Shown piece after piece: positions 54,870-63,778 of a stretch of 64,000 bases of DNA. Source of the DNA: an uncultured Methanobrevibacter sp. (GTDB lineage Archaea > Methanobacteriota > Methanobacteria > Methanobacteriales > Methanobacteriaceae); the NCBI RefSeq assembly GCF_902788255.1, contig NZ_CADAJR010000004.1, positions 1 through 64,000 on the forward strand. The letters are read 5' to 3'. The position numbers and the translations under genes are program-made. The notes beneath the pieces were generated by a model. That model was given only the letters and a program-made list of their open reading frames with translations. It had not been told where the DNA came from and did not search any database. Numbering within the stretch: the stretch's first letter is position 1; each line of letters starts with the position of its first letter.

Positions 54870-55076
54870 ATGTCTGAAATACCAAAAGCTCCTATCGCAA
54901 GAATCATTAAAGAATCTGGTGCTGAAAGAGTTAGCGAAGATGCAAAAGCTGAATTAGCAGCATACTTAGAAGAAGTTGCACGTGACGTAGCTAAAGAAGC
55001 TAACAATGTTGCTAAAGTTGCAAAACGTAAAACTGTTAAAGCAGAAGATATTAAATTAGCTATCAAAAACTTATAA
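54870..55076 (+). CDS. Archaeal histone
   Basis: A 68-residue HMf-type histone that wraps DNA in tetrameric or longer nucleosome-like particles. It has the histone fold with [19 protein letters not shown] (loop-1 region follows), a central helix [21 protein letters not shown], and [17 protein letters not shown] with the loop-2 RKT motif. All are normal for Methanobacteriales. GAGGTGA lies seven bases before the ATG at 54870, so the three extra codons of the longer frame are excluded. A terminator hairpin follows directly. Confidence 0.97.
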   Translation: MSEIPKAPIARIIKESGAERVSEDAKAELAAYLEEVARDVAKEANNVAKVAKRKTVKAEDIKLAIKNL

Positions 55077-55102
55077 ATAGTTTTTAGCTATTTCTTTTTT
55101 TT
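55075..55102 (+). terminator. Hairpin terminator after the histone gene
   Basis: AAATAG (55075-55080) and CTATTT (55088-55093) arms around a short loop, followed by a run of eight T at 55095-55102. Confidence 0.45.
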
Positions 55103-55121
55103 ATTTTTTCAGGGTGTTATC

Positions 55122-56435
55122 ATGAATAATACTATTTTAATCAAAAATGCATTTATCTTAAATCCGAATAATTTTGAAAACAAAAAACAATCCTTATTAA
55201 TTAAAGACGACTTTATTGCAGAAATATCCGATGATATTGAAGACTCAAAAGCAGATAAAATAATCGATGCGGAAGGTAAAATTTTACTTCCGGGATTAGT
55301 TAATACTCATACTCATTTATCAATGACTTTATTTAGAGGTTTAGCTGATGATTTAAGTTTGGACAGTTGGCTGAATGATCATATATGGCCAATGGAAGCC
55401 AATTTAAATGGAGAATACTGTTATATTGGTGCCCTTTTGGCTGCTGTTGAACTTATTAAATCAGGAACAACCACACTTTCAGACATGTACTTCTACATGG
55501 AGGATGTTGCCCGTGCTATTGATGATGCAGGTTTAAGGGCGGTTTTATCATATGGTATGATTGATTTTGGTGACGCTGAAAGAAGGCAGGCTGAAATCGA
55601 GCAAAATCTTACCTTATTTAAAAATTGCAATGGAATGGCTGACGGAAGAATTAAAGTCTTTTTCGGTCCTCATTCACCATATACCGCATCCGAAGAACTC
55701 TTGATTAAGGTTCGTGAATTGGCTGATGAATACAACATGGGTATCCATATACACGTATCTGAAACCCAAAAGGAAATCGATGATGTTTCAGCAGAAAAGG
55801 GACTCAGACCTTTTGAATATTTGGAAAAAATCGGGTTTTTAGGTCCTGACGTTCTAGCTGCACACTGTGTATGGTTGAGTGACGAGGAAATTGAAATCAT
55901 TAAAAAGCATGATGTTAAGGTTTCACACAACCCATGCAGTAACATGAAACTTGCTTCCGGTGTTTCACCTGTTTCCAAAATGATTGATAAGGGCATCTGT
56001 GTTTCAATAGGTACAGACGGTGCATCTTCAAACAATAATCTTGATTTGATTGAAGAGCTGAAAACCGCAAGTTTACTTCAGAAGGTTTCAACCCTTGATC
56101 CTAAGGTACTGTCATCTGATGAGGCTATTGAAATGGCGACAATTAAGGGTGCTGAAGCTTTAGGTCTTGATTCAGAAATAGGTTCAGTTGAAGTTGGCAA
56201 AAAAGCCGACCTTATTCTAATTGACACCAACAGTGCAAATATGGTGCCTGACAGTTCATCTTTAAGTTCCAATGTAATTTATTCCGCTAACGGTTCAAAT
56301 GTTGACACTACCATTTGTAACGGTAAAATTTTAATGGAAAATAAGAAATTAACCACTTTGGATGAACAGGAAATTTATGCAAAAGCCAAACAGGCAATTA
56401 AAGAATTAAAAGAATTAAAAGAAGAAGCTATCTAG
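55122..56435 (+). CDS. dadD: 5'-deoxyadenosine deaminase (amidohydrolase)
   Basis: Deaminates 5'-deoxyadenosine, and often S-adenosylhomocysteine or methylthioadenosine, for recycling after radical SAM reactions. The 437 residues have the amidohydrolase metal motif NTHTHLSMTLFRG (about 65-77), a middle GIHIHVSETQKE with the second His pair (about 209-220), a LAAHCVWLSDEEI metal His, and SIGTDGASSNNNLD with the catalytic Asp. AGGGTG precedes the ATG. The 3' end overlaps tfrA tail-to-tail by eight bases. Confidence 0.92.
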   Translation: MNNTILIKNAFILNPNNFENKKQSLLIKDDFIAEISDDIEDSKADKIIDAEGKILLPGLVNTHTHLSMTLFRGLADDLSLDSWLNDHIWPMEANLNGEYCYIGALLAAVELIKSGTTTLSDMYFYMEDVARAIDDAGLRAVLSYGMIDFGDAERRQAEIEQNLTLFKNCNGMADGRIKVFFGPHSPYTASEELLIKVRELADEYNMGIHIHVSETQKEIDDVSAEKGLRPFEYLEKIGFLGPDVLAAHCVWLSDEEIEIIKKHDVKVSHNPCSNMKLASGVSPVSKMIDKGICVSIGTDGASSNNNLDLIEELKTASLLQKVSTLDPKVLSSDEAIEMATIKGAEALGLDSEIGSVEVGKKADLILIDTNSANMVPDSSSLSSNVIYSANGSNVDTTICNGKILMENKKLTTLDEQEIYAKAKQAIKELKELKEEAI

Positions 56436-58071
56436 CTTCAAATTCTATTTTTTCTTTATTCATAACAATACTCTTTTTCCATTCATCATTTGTTTCAGGA
56501 AAATCACTTCTAAAGTGTGCACCACGACTTTCCCTTCTAAGAATAGCTGATTTTACGGTCAAAATACAGATTTCAACCATATTTATTACTTCAAGTGCTG
56601 TCACTAAATCTGTATTGTATTGCTTAGTGTCTTTGACATCCAGATTTACCAGGTCTTTTTGCATTTCCTGGAGTTCTTTAAGCGCTTCGTTAAGGGTTTT
56701 TTCTTCACGGACAATAGCAACCTTTTCCCACATCAGTTTTTTGATGTTGTTTTTGAACTCCTGTGGTTTTATGCTTCCTTTTTTAATCAATCCTTCAATT
56801 CTTGAAGCTTCGGCGTTTACCATGTCATCGTTGGTTTTGATTTCTGTTGACTTGGCCGCTTTTGCTGCGCTTTCACCGGCAATCTTACCGAACACCTGGG
56901 TATCTGCTAGCGCATTTCCGCCCAGACGGTTTGCACCATGGACTCCACCGCAGACTTCACCGGCTCCAAAGAGATTGTCCAGTGATGTTGATGCATCGGT
57001 ATTGATTTTCAGTCCTCCCATGAAGTGGTGTGCAGTTGGAGCCACTTCTATAGGACCATGCTTGATGTCAACACCAACATTTTCAAACTGAAGAACCATT
57101 GTCTCCAGCTTCTCGTCTATATAATCGTCATCGAGGTGTGAAATGTCAAGGTATACTCCGCCGTTTTCGGTTCCTCTGCCTTCAATGATTTCCTGGTATA
57201 TTGAACGTGCAACCACATCACGTGTTGCAAGCTCCATTTTTTCAGGTGCATACCTGCTCATGAATCTTTCGCCTTCGCTGTTTATGAGCTTTCCGCCTTC
57301 TGCCCTAACGGCTTCTGTTACAAGCACTCCCTTTTTGGATTCAGGTGCCACCATACCGGTAGGGTGGAACTGTACCTGTTCCATATCAATCAAATCTGCG
57401 CCTGCTCTGTAGGATATTGCATATCCGTCACCATTTTTCTGGAAGGTATTGGATGTTACAGGGTATAGTTGTCCAGCTCCTCCACTTGCAAGGATTACGG
57501 ATTTTGCCTTGAAATATATCAGGCTTGAATCCTTTAGATTTAAACCTGTTGCACCAATCACCTGATTTCCGTCGGTTACAAGTGATGTGATCATTACCTC
57601 TTCGATGCATTCGATATCTCTTTTGATGATTTCCTCTTTAAGTGCATTCAACAGTTCCGCACCTGTTCTGTCTCCCTGATAGCAGGTTCTTCGATAGCTT
57701 TGGCCTCCGAATGGTCTTTGATCAATTTGGCCTGATTCCTGTCTGTCAAAAAGAGCACCGTAGTTTTCCAAATCAATCAGTCTTTTCGGTGATTCGTTTA
57801 CAAGAATTTCAACAAGTTTCTTGTCATTGAGATAGCTTCCGCCTTTTAAAGTGTCATGAATATGAGCGTCTATTGAGTCATCCTTGTCCACGGTTTTAAA
57901 TACTGCATTGTATCCTCCTTCTGCCATTCCGGTACAACCGGACCTGAATGAAAGACCTTTAGATACTATTGTTGCCTTCAGTCCCGCATCATCAACTTCA
58001 ATGGCTGCTCTTGAACCTGCTCCACCAGATCCGATGATTAATACATCTGTTGAGATAGTTTTTATTTCCAT
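56428..58071 (-). CDS. tfrA: Thiol:fumarate reductase subunit A
   Basis: Flavoprotein subunit of the CoM-SH/CoB-SH:fumarate reductase of Methanobacteriales, which makes succinate for biosynthesis and yields CoM-S-S-CoB. The 547 residues have the FAD-binding VLIIGSGGAGSRAAIE (about 10-25), GMAEGGYNAV, EMVQFHPTGM-like HPTG motif, AVRAEGGKLIN, RDVVAR, HHFMGGLKIN and GAGEVCGGVHGANRLGGNALAD. ATG at 58071 follows GGTAATTGAA and fits the homologue N-terminus; the longer frame is unlikely. TfrB is not in this window. Confidence 0.92.
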   Translation of the reverse strand: MEIKTISTDVLIIGSGGAGSRAAIEVDDAGLKATIVSKGLSFRSGCTGMAEGGYNAVFKTVDKDDSIDAHIHDTLKGGSYLNDKKLVEILVNESPKRLIDLENYGALFDRQESGQIDQRPFGGQSYRRTCYQGDRTGAELLNALKEEIIKRDIECIEEVMITSLVTDGNQVIGATGLNLKDSSLIYFKAKSVILASGGAGQLYPVTSNTFQKNGDGYAISYRAGADLIDMEQVQFHPTGMVAPESKKGVLVTEAVRAEGGKLINSEGERFMSRYAPEKMELATRDVVARSIYQEIIEGRGTENGGVYLDISHLDDDYIDEKLETMVLQFENVGVDIKHGPIEVAPTAHHFMGGLKINTDASTSLDNLFGAGEVCGGVHGANRLGGNALADTQVFGKIAGESAAKAAKSTEIKTNDDMVNAEASRIEGLIKKGSIKPQEFKNNIKKLMWEKVAIVREEKTLNEALKELQEMQKDLVNLDVKDTKQYNTDLVTALEVINMVEICILTVKSAILRRESRGAHFRSDFPETNDEWKKSIVMNKEKIEFEAR

Positions 58072-58297
58072 TTCAATTACCCTGTAAAAATTTGTTAATG
58101 GTAATACTATGTTTTTCAATTGTTAAATAAATTTCTTCAAAAAGATTTATTTATGAAAAATTAGTAATTTAATGTATTGAATGTATATTCTAAAATTCAA
58201 TTAAGATAATAGTATTTTACAATATGATTAAATCAAAGAATTGAGTAAATATTTTAATATTATTGTTAAAACTAGCAATTTAAATGAGAGGAATTTC

Positions 58298-58672
58298 ATG
58301 AAAATCAATGGTGAAGTTACAACCGGTTTGGGAAAGGCGGCATATTTTCTGTCACAGGACTTTTATACAAGGGAATTTAAAAAGAACTTAGGTTTCATTC
58401 CCTATCCCGGAACATTGAATGTGGTTGTTAGTGAAGAATATTTAGATGAAATCAATGAGATTAAGGATAATTGTGAAAATATTATCAAACCCGACACAGA
58501 ATTTGGGGCTGTAAACTATATTAACGCTATTTTAAATGATGAAATTGAAGGTGCAATCGTTTTTCCTGCTAAGACAACTCATGATGAAAACTATTTGGAA
58601 TTCATTGCTGAGGATAAGCTGAGAGATAAATTAGGAATTGACGACGGCGATATTGTATCCTTGGAATTTTGA
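58298..58672 (+). CDS. ribK: CTP-dependent riboflavin kinase
   Basis: Archaeal enzyme that converts riboflavin to FMN using CTP (DUF120 family). The 124 residues start KINGEVTTGLGKAAYF, and the GFIPYPGTLNVVV motif (about 37-49) holds the conserved phosphate-binding segment; the C-terminus has DEIEGAIVFPAKTTH and DGDIVSLEF. Length is typical for the enzyme without its HTH domain. GAGAGG precedes the ATG at 58298, ruling out the longer frame. The FMN riboswitch and ribB follow immediately, a flavin gene pair. Confidence 0.93.
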   Translation: MKINGEVTTGLGKAAYFLSQDFYTREFKKNLGFIPYPGTLNVVVSEEYLDEINEIKDNCENIIKPDTEFGAVNYINAILNDEIEGAIVFPAKTTHDENYLEFIAEDKLRDKLGIDDGDIVSLEF

Positions 58673-58710
58673 TACCACAAACTATTTTATACATGACGAA
58701 TATATTTTTT

Positions 58711-58842
58711 AATACGTTCTCGGGGCGGGGTGCAATTCCCCACCGGTGGTGATTTTAATAAAATAAGTCCACGAGCACTGACAGGTGTTGATTTGGTGAG
58801 ATTCCAAAACCGACGGTAACAGTCCGGATGAAAGAGAAGATA
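58711..58842 (+). ncRNA. FMN riboswitch (RFN element)
   Basis: The sequence between ribK and ribB contains the full conserved FMN aptamer. P1 forms from TTCTC (58717-58721) and GAGAA (58834-58838). The core blocks CGGGGCGGGGTGCAATTCCC, ACCGGTGGTGAT, GAGCACTGACAGGT, GATTTGGTGAGATTCC, AAAACCGACGGTAACAGTCC and GGATGAAAGAGAAG are in the right order and match the bacterial consensus at nearly all invariant positions. It should bind FMN and lower ribB expression. About 50 bases separate it from the ribB ATG, with a ribosome binding site AAGGAG at 58875-58880, so control of translation start is most likely. Confidence 0.95.
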
Positions 58843-58887
58843 ATAGTTATTTTTAGCCCTGGTTCTAGTAAATAAGGAGATATTACT

Positions 58888-59568
58888 ATGAATCAAGAAA
58901 ATTTAGATAAAGCTTTAGAAGCAATAAGAAATGGTGAATTCGTACTAGTTTTCGATGATGATGACAGGGAAGGGGAAGTCGACATGATCATCGCTTCCGA
59001 GTTTGTAACCCCTAAATCAATTGCAACCATGAGAAACGATGCAGGCGGATTAATCTGTAACTGTCTTCACGCTGATTTTTGTGATGCAATCAAATTGCCA
59101 TTCATGGTAGACATTATGGCTGCAGCATCCGAAAAATATCCTGATCTTGCAAAACTAGCACCAAATGATATTCCATACGATGAAAGATCATCATTTTCAG
59201 TATGGGCTAACCACAGAAAATCATTTACAGGTGTAACCGACCACGACCGTGCAATGACCATTAGTGAAATGGCATTGATGATGAAGGATGAAAGATTTGA
59301 TGAATTCGGAGCAACATTCCGTTCACCTGGTCACGTATGTCTTTTAAGAGGAGCTGACGGACTTGTCAAAAACAGACAGGGTCACACTGAAATAGGTCTT
59401 GCATTATGTGAACTTGCAGGCGTCACTCCGGTATGTGTGGTATGTGAGATGATGGACGGTGAAACCGGTCAGGCTACTTCCATTGCTGACGCTCGCAAAT
59501 ACGCCGAAGAAAACGGATTGGTATTGCTTAGAGGCGAAGACATCATTAATGAATATTTAAAAGAATAG
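58888..59568 (+). CDS. ribB: 3,4-dihydroxy-2-butanone 4-phosphate synthase
   Basis: Makes the four-carbon unit for RibH from ribulose 5-phosphate. The 226 residues have FVLVFDDDDREGEVDMIIAS (acidic metal loop at about 18-37), GGLICNCLHADFCD, the FSVWANHRKSFTGVTDHDRAMTI block, and GHVCLLRG with RQGHTEIGLALCELAG. AAGGAGAT lies before the ATG. It is a stand-alone RibB without a GTP cyclohydrolase fusion, as usual in archaea. The FMN riboswitch upstream indicates feedback by FMN. Confidence 0.96.
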   Translation: MNQENLDKALEAIRNGEFVLVFDDDDREGEVDMIIASEFVTPKSIATMRNDAGGLICNCLHADFCDAIKLPFMVDIMAAASEKYPDLAKLAPNDIPYDERSSFSVWANHRKSFTGVTDHDRAMTISEMALMMKDERFDEFGATFRSPGHVCLLRGADGLVKNRQGHTEIGLALCELAGVTPVCVVCEMMDGETGQATSIADARKYAEENGLVLLRGEDIINEYLKE

Positions 59569-59599
59569 CTAATTTGGATTGTTACACTTATTAGCTATA
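59563..59599. terminator. Shared hairpin between convergent ribB and hypothetical gene
   Basis: ATAGCTAAT (59563-59571) pairs perfectly with ATTAGCTAT (59590-59598). It spans both stop codons and could end transcription or stabilise 3' ends in either direction. No long T-run follows on the plus strand. Confidence 0.35.
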
Positions 59600-59982
59600 T
59601 ATTGAGCAATAAATTCCATTATTTGCTGATATTTATAGGAATTATAAATGCTAAATGCGACATATCTGCCGTCATGCATTTTAATTTCTAACCCATTTTT
59701 TACTTCTTTTGACTTGTTTATTTGATTAATCTTATTCCATGGGATTCTCAGGGTTTTTGTTTTAAGTGCCTTTTCTATATGTATTCCGTCATTCTGGAAC
59801 TTAACAAGCTTTACCAGACGGCGGTTTATGTCTGAGTTTATTTGGATGTTTCCGTCATCGTCAAAAACGTAATCGGGAATCATGCATGTTGCCTTCCAGC
59901 CTGTTTTCATTTTTTTAAGTACATGTGCCCTATCCTTTTTTGTAAGCTTTACACCCTTTTCTGGACTTAAATTAAGTGCCAT
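59569..59982 (-). CDS. Conserved hypothetical protein, PH-domain-like
   Basis: A 137-residue protein without signal peptide or membrane helix. The middle and C-terminal part (about 40-130: DINRRLVKLVKFQNDGIHIEK, LRIPWNKINQIN, LEIKMHDGRYVAFSIY, then a final helix) has the alternating strands and terminal helix of a bacterial PH-like domain. The N-terminal 25 residues are basic. Its ATG overlaps the stop of the upstream CobB-like gene by one base (TAATG), so it is translationally coupled. Function is unknown. Confidence 0.6.
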   Translation of the reverse strand: MALNLSPEKGVKLTKKDRAHVLKKMKTGWKATCMIPDYVFDDDGNIQINSDINRRLVKLVKFQNDGIHIEKALKTKTLRIPWNKINQINKSKEVKNGLEIKMHDGRYVAFSIYNSYKYQQIMEFIAQYIANKCNNPN

Positions 59983-61475
59983 TATATCACCTTGCTTTTT
60001 ATTTCATCAAACGAATAGATTTTATTGAATTCAACTTCACGTGCCATTTTAACAATCATGTCAATGTCTAGGTTTTCCTCTATCAGATCCATTGCATGTG
60101 ACGTGAACAGTTCATAGCGTATTTCAACTTCCGGAATGAAACCTCTCATGTCTGCTGATTTAAGTTTCGGAAGTTTCAGGACATTTTCCACACTTGTGTT
60201 GTTCTTGATATACGGCACCACATTGTCGAATATATCGTCGTTGTATACCTTATTGAGTAGGATTGCCTCCACTGAAACGCCAAATTTTTCAAGCATGTTT
60301 GCATGGGAAACCAAGTCTATTGCCGCAGATTCTATTCCACCCTTGTTCACACCTGATGCAAGTATCATAGGAATGTCGGATGACATTGCAATTTCAGCAG
60401 CGGAAAACGGTACCTTTTCATTTAAAAGACCGGTAAATACACTCATCACTCCTTCAATCAATACAATATCATAATCTGATGAGTTCAATGTATTTATTGT
60501 AGATTCGATATCTTTCCATCCAAGGTGTCCTATTTTTACAGAGGCAAAGTCTTCCATCTTGCCCTTGGTCAAGTATAATCCTGGTATGATATCACGCACA
60601 TCCGGACCGACTTTTAAAAGAGCCACCTTATATCCCCTTTTTGTAAGGGCACCAGCAAGACCGGTCACTATGAATGTTTTACCTGAATCCGAACCGTTGC
60701 TTCCAATCATCAGGTATTTTGGCTTTTTGTTTGGTGTGATTTGAGGTATTTCAATTCCGGTATTGATGCCGACCTCACTTTTCAGGAATTTCTTGACATC
60801 CCTGTTTCTATTGTAAATGTCACCGATGTCTGTAGCATCTATTTGTTCCAGCAGGTTGTCTACAATAATCGGGTTTTCATCAAGTATGCCGTGGATCATT
60901 GTTCCGATAACATTTCCGTCATCGTTGCATGCGCCGGAAAATATATTGTATTCGCCGCTCTTGTTTGTATCGCCATAGTTCATCCTTTGAACTTGTGAAT
61001 AGAATAGCGGCTTTGCATCACCCTCAACCTTACCGTAGGTATGTGTATGAAAACCGTTGACGTCCTCATCCTGATTTTTTACTAAAAATGAATTTTTAAA
61101 CACCTTTGCCTTTACACGGTCACTTGTGATAAGGGGTGAGAAGTTAACGTCAATCAATCCCAAACCAGGCTTTTCTATCGGCACCGGTGATTTGCGCCCG
61201 ATATCAATCTTGTTTGAAAGCAGCTGAAAACCCGCACATATTCCAATAATCGGTTTTCCGTCACGGGCCATTTTTTTGATTTCTGTGTTAAGACCCATGT
61301 TGATGTCATTTGACTCTATAAGGGTACCGCCCGGTATTATTAATGCATCAAGTTCATTACTAGCTCTATTTCCATTTACCAATCCGTTTTCCTTAACAAT
61401 ATCTGTTGGCAGACATCCAAAATCTTCAAATCCTGGAACTGCACCAGTTAAATAAGCTAGTCCTATTTTTGTCAT
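59982..61475 (-). CDS. CobB/CobQ-like amidotransferase with permuted domain order
   Basis: A 497-residue protein related to cobyrinate/cobyric acid synthases but with the halves in reverse order. The N-terminal half (about 1-235) is a class I glutamine amidotransferase-like domain with LIIPGGTLIES, nucleophile-elbow GKPIIGICAGFQLLSN (Cys80) and a late MIHGILDENP. The C-terminal half (about 255-497) is a P-loop domain: GSNGSDSGKTFIVTG, KVGPDVRDI, LIEGVMSVFTG and AEAILLNK-like segment. CobB, CobQ and CfbB place the P-loop first. Substrate is unknown; a tetrapyrrole acid is the natural guess. AGAGGT sets the ATG at 61475. Confidence 0.75.
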   Translation of the reverse strand: MTKIGLAYLTGAVPGFEDFGCLPTDIVKENGLVNGNRASNELDALIIPGGTLIESNDINMGLNTEIKKMARDGKPIIGICAGFQLLSNKIDIGRKSPVPIEKPGLGLIDVNFSPLITSDRVKAKVFKNSFLVKNQDEDVNGFHTHTYGKVEGDAKPLFYSQVQRMNYGDTNKSGEYNIFSGACNDDGNVIGTMIHGILDENPIIVDNLLEQIDATDIGDIYNRNRDVKKFLKSEVGINTGIEIPQITPNKKPKYLMIGSNGSDSGKTFIVTGLAGALTKRGYKVALLKVGPDVRDIIPGLYLTKGKMEDFASVKIGHLGWKDIESTINTLNSSDYDIVLIEGVMSVFTGLLNEKVPFSAAEIAMSSDIPMILASGVNKGGIESAAIDLVSHANMLEKFGVSVEAILLNKVYNDDIFDNVVPYIKNNTSVENVLKLPKLKSADMRGFIPEVEIRYELFTSHAMDLIEENLDIDMIVKMAREVEFNKIYSFDEIKSKVI

Positions 61476-61524
61476 AAACATTACCTCTTGATAATCTATT
61501 GTTTCTTTTAAATTATAAAATTTT

Positions 61525-61546
61525 AGAGGTGCATTTCAAGTGTAAA
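61525..61546 (-). repeat. ORB-like element distant from the origin
   Basis: The minus strand reads TTTACACTTGAAA (61534-61546), identical to the origin core, and continues ATGCACCTCT, close to the extended origin flank CACACCTCT. It lies in the 93-base gap between gatA and the CobB-like gene. Confidence 0.55.
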
Positions 61547-61568
61547 AAAGTTTGTAAAAAAAAGAGAT

Positions 61569-62939
61569 TTATTGAGTGTTTTCGAAAACACTCATAGCTT
61601 TGATAATTTTTTCATCATCCAATGGTTTTGCCTGAATCTGCAGTCCGACAGGAATGCCGTCAACCTCACCGGCTTTTATGCTTGCTGCAGGAATACCTGC
61701 AAGGTTAGCTATTACTGTTAGGATGTCGTATGCATACATTTCCATTGGTTCCAATTCTTCTCCGATTTCGTGAGGAAGTTTTGGCACGGTTGGACCTACG
61801 ATTAAATCCACGTTTTCAAGCATTGAGGTAATTTCAGCCCTGATGACTGATCTTGCTTTTAAAGCTTGTTTGTAGTACTTACCACTGAATTCAGCTTCTG
61901 CAATGTGTGAACCGATTTTGATTCTTCTCAATACTTCTTCTCCACATACCTCTTCGATTCTGGAACCGTAGTCCCTTCCGTCATATTTTCTGGTTGCTGA
62001 GAAGAACTCAACATAGTTGATTAGATAATATGTAGGTAAACATAAGTCAATATAATCAAAGCTTACTTCCACAAGTTCGGCACCGGCATCCACAAGCTTT
62101 TGGATTGCCTTGTTAACGGTCTTGTTGATTTCGTCATCGGTAACATCAACGAATTCCTTACATACTGCAATTTTCATGCCTTCAAGGGAAGTTTCACCTA
62201 ATACTTCTGTAAAGTCAGGTTTGTCCCAGTCAAGTGTGGTACATTCGGTCTCGTCATATTTTGCAATTGTATTCAGTGCAACTGCAATTCCGCTTACATC
62301 ATTTGCCAGCGGTCCGATTTGGTCCAGACTCATGGAAAGGTCTAAAAGTCCCTGTCTTGAAACTGCACCGTATGTAGGTTTGAATCCGACAACACCACAA
62401 TGGGATGCAGGGTTTCTTATGGATCCACCAGTGTCTGACCCGATGGATATGTCACACATTTCCGCTGCAATTGCCGCTGCACAACCACCTGAAGATCCTC
62501 CAGGGATTCTTCCCATGGCTGCCGGGTTTTGGGTAGGTCCGTAGTAGGATGTTTCGGTTGAACTTCCTGCAGCGAACTCGTCCATATTCAGGATACCTAT
62601 GATTATACCGTCTTCCTTTAATATCTCTTCAACAACTGTAGCATTGTAGCTTCCATAATAGTCTTCCAAGGTTTTGGAAGCAGCTGATATGATTAAATCT
62701 TCAACATTAATGTTTGCTTTTATACCAAATACGAGACCAGCCAAAGCGCCGACTTCTTCGCCGTTTGCAATTTTTTCATCAATAGCTTCTGCTTGTTTTA
62801 ATGCATTTTCATAGTTCAATTCAATGAATGCATTAATTTCTTCGTTATTTTCATCGATAACTTTAATGAAGCTTTCCACATTTTCTTTAGCTGTCATTTC
62901 TCCACTTTTTATGGAGTTCAATTTTTCAATAACGTTCAT
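61569..62939 (-). CDS. gatA: Glutamyl-tRNA(Gln)/aspartyl-tRNA(Asn) amidotransferase subunit A
   Basis: Releases ammonia from glutamine for transamidation of misacylated tRNA. The 456 residues have the amidase signature with the catalytic triad Lys74 (FGIKANI), Ser149/150 (PGGSSGGCAAA) and nucleophile Ser173 (SDTGGSIR). In archaea GatCAB makes Asn-tRNA(Asn), while GatDE makes Gln-tRNA(Gln). No gatB or gatC is adjacent. GGTGTTTTAA precedes the ATG. Confidence 0.96.
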   Translation of the reverse strand: MNVIEKLNSIKSGEMTAKENVESFIKVIDENNEEINAFIELNYENALKQAEAIDEKIANGEEVGALAGLVFGIKANINVEDLIISAASKTLEDYYGSYNATVVEEILKEDGIIIGILNMDEFAAGSSTETSYYGPTQNPAAMGRIPGGSSGGCAAAIAAEMCDISIGSDTGGSIRNPASHCGVVGFKPTYGAVSRQGLLDLSMSLDQIGPLANDVSGIAVALNTIAKYDETECTTLDWDKPDFTEVLGETSLEGMKIAVCKEFVDVTDDEINKTVNKAIQKLVDAGAELVEVSFDYIDLCLPTYYLINYVEFFSATRKYDGRDYGSRIEEVCGEEVLRRIKIGSHIAEAEFSGKYYKQALKARSVIRAEITSMLENVDLIVGPTVPKLPHEIGEELEPMEMYAYDILTVIANLAGIPAASIKAGEVDGIPVGLQIQAKPLDDEKIIKAMSVFENTQ

Positions 62940-63003
62940 TAAAACACCTTAATAATCGTAAAATATAATTTAAAATATCTCGCACTTTTCAAGTAAATAT
63001 TAT

Positions 63004-63045
63004 TTTTACTTTTCAAATGCTCTCTCTATTTAGATATATATATTT
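63004..63045 (+). promoter_or_regulatory. Promoter region of the recombinase remnant with 17-bp shared element
   Basis: TTTCAAATGCTCTCTCT (63011-63027) is identical to the element upstream of rpa and again lies right before a TATA-like run (GATATATATATT, about 63033-63044). The direct neighbour CACTTTTCAAGT at 62984 partly repeats it. gatA, divergent, could share this region. Confidence 0.45.
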
Positions 63046-63083
63046 TTTAATAATATATTAATCTATCATATAAGGTGAAAAGA

Positions 63084-63778
63084 ATGGATAACGAACTACT
63101 TGAAGAGATACATATTGTAAAAAATCACTCACCTCGGACCAGATTAGTTTATAAAATGGCTGTTAAAAAATATGAGGAATTTTTTTCAATGTCAATGTCC
63201 GAATTAATTGAAGAAGCAGAAGCTGAAGAAGAACAAGGTATTAGATGGAAAAAAAAGAAAATTAAAAAGGAGATTGTTGACTTTTAGACAACATATGATT
63301 GAAAATTATTCTCTAAGCACAGTTAAGACAACCCTTTCCCCCAATTGTTTCAATTTACAAATATTATGAAATTGAAATCGTTGAACTTCCTAGAATGAAC
63401 ATTAAAGGGATAAAAACACCAGAATCAATTGTTTTTAAAGATTTGCCAGACAAAACCATAATCAGAAAAGCATTAAGCATTTCCAATCCAAGAATGAGTG
63501 CTATAATCTATTTTATGGTATCTACTGGATGTGCTAGACGGGAAACATTGAATTTAACTATTCAAGATTATATTAATGCTTTAAGGGATTATACTGATAA
63601 AACTGACATATATGAAGTTATATCTGAAATAAAAGATAGGGATGATGTTATACCTACTTTTAATGTTTTAAGGCAAAAAACTAACAAGTATTATACTACT
63701 TCAATGAACAGTAACCGGCAGTCCCAATTCATCATGATTAATTTTAGGATACTGCGCAGCAGTTTCTCTAAACAGTGA
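63084..63778 (+). pseudogene. Broken tyrosine recombinase (phage-type integrase)
   Basis: Remnant of a tyrosine recombinase interrupted twice. The first part (63084-63287) encodes the N-terminal SAM-like core-binding domain (HSPRTRLVYKMAVKKYEEFF). One frameshift lies at the TTTT run near 63281-63285, where the next frame continues RQHMIENYSLSTVKTTLSP; a second lies at the CCCCC run near 63338-63342, after which IVSIYKYYEIEIVELPRM resumes. The catalytic domain starts with STGCARRETLNLTIQDY, whose first Arg is the usual catalytic one, but homology ends near 63695, before the His-x-x-Arg and Tyr motifs. AAGGTGA precedes the ATG. Both shifts fall in homopolymers, so sequencing error must be excluded, but the truncation is independent. 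Confidence 0.8.

Noticed and set aside
58687-58896. Open frame on the minus strand across the riboswitch
   Set aside because: The conserved RNA elements on the plus strand explain the sequence; the frame has no homology.
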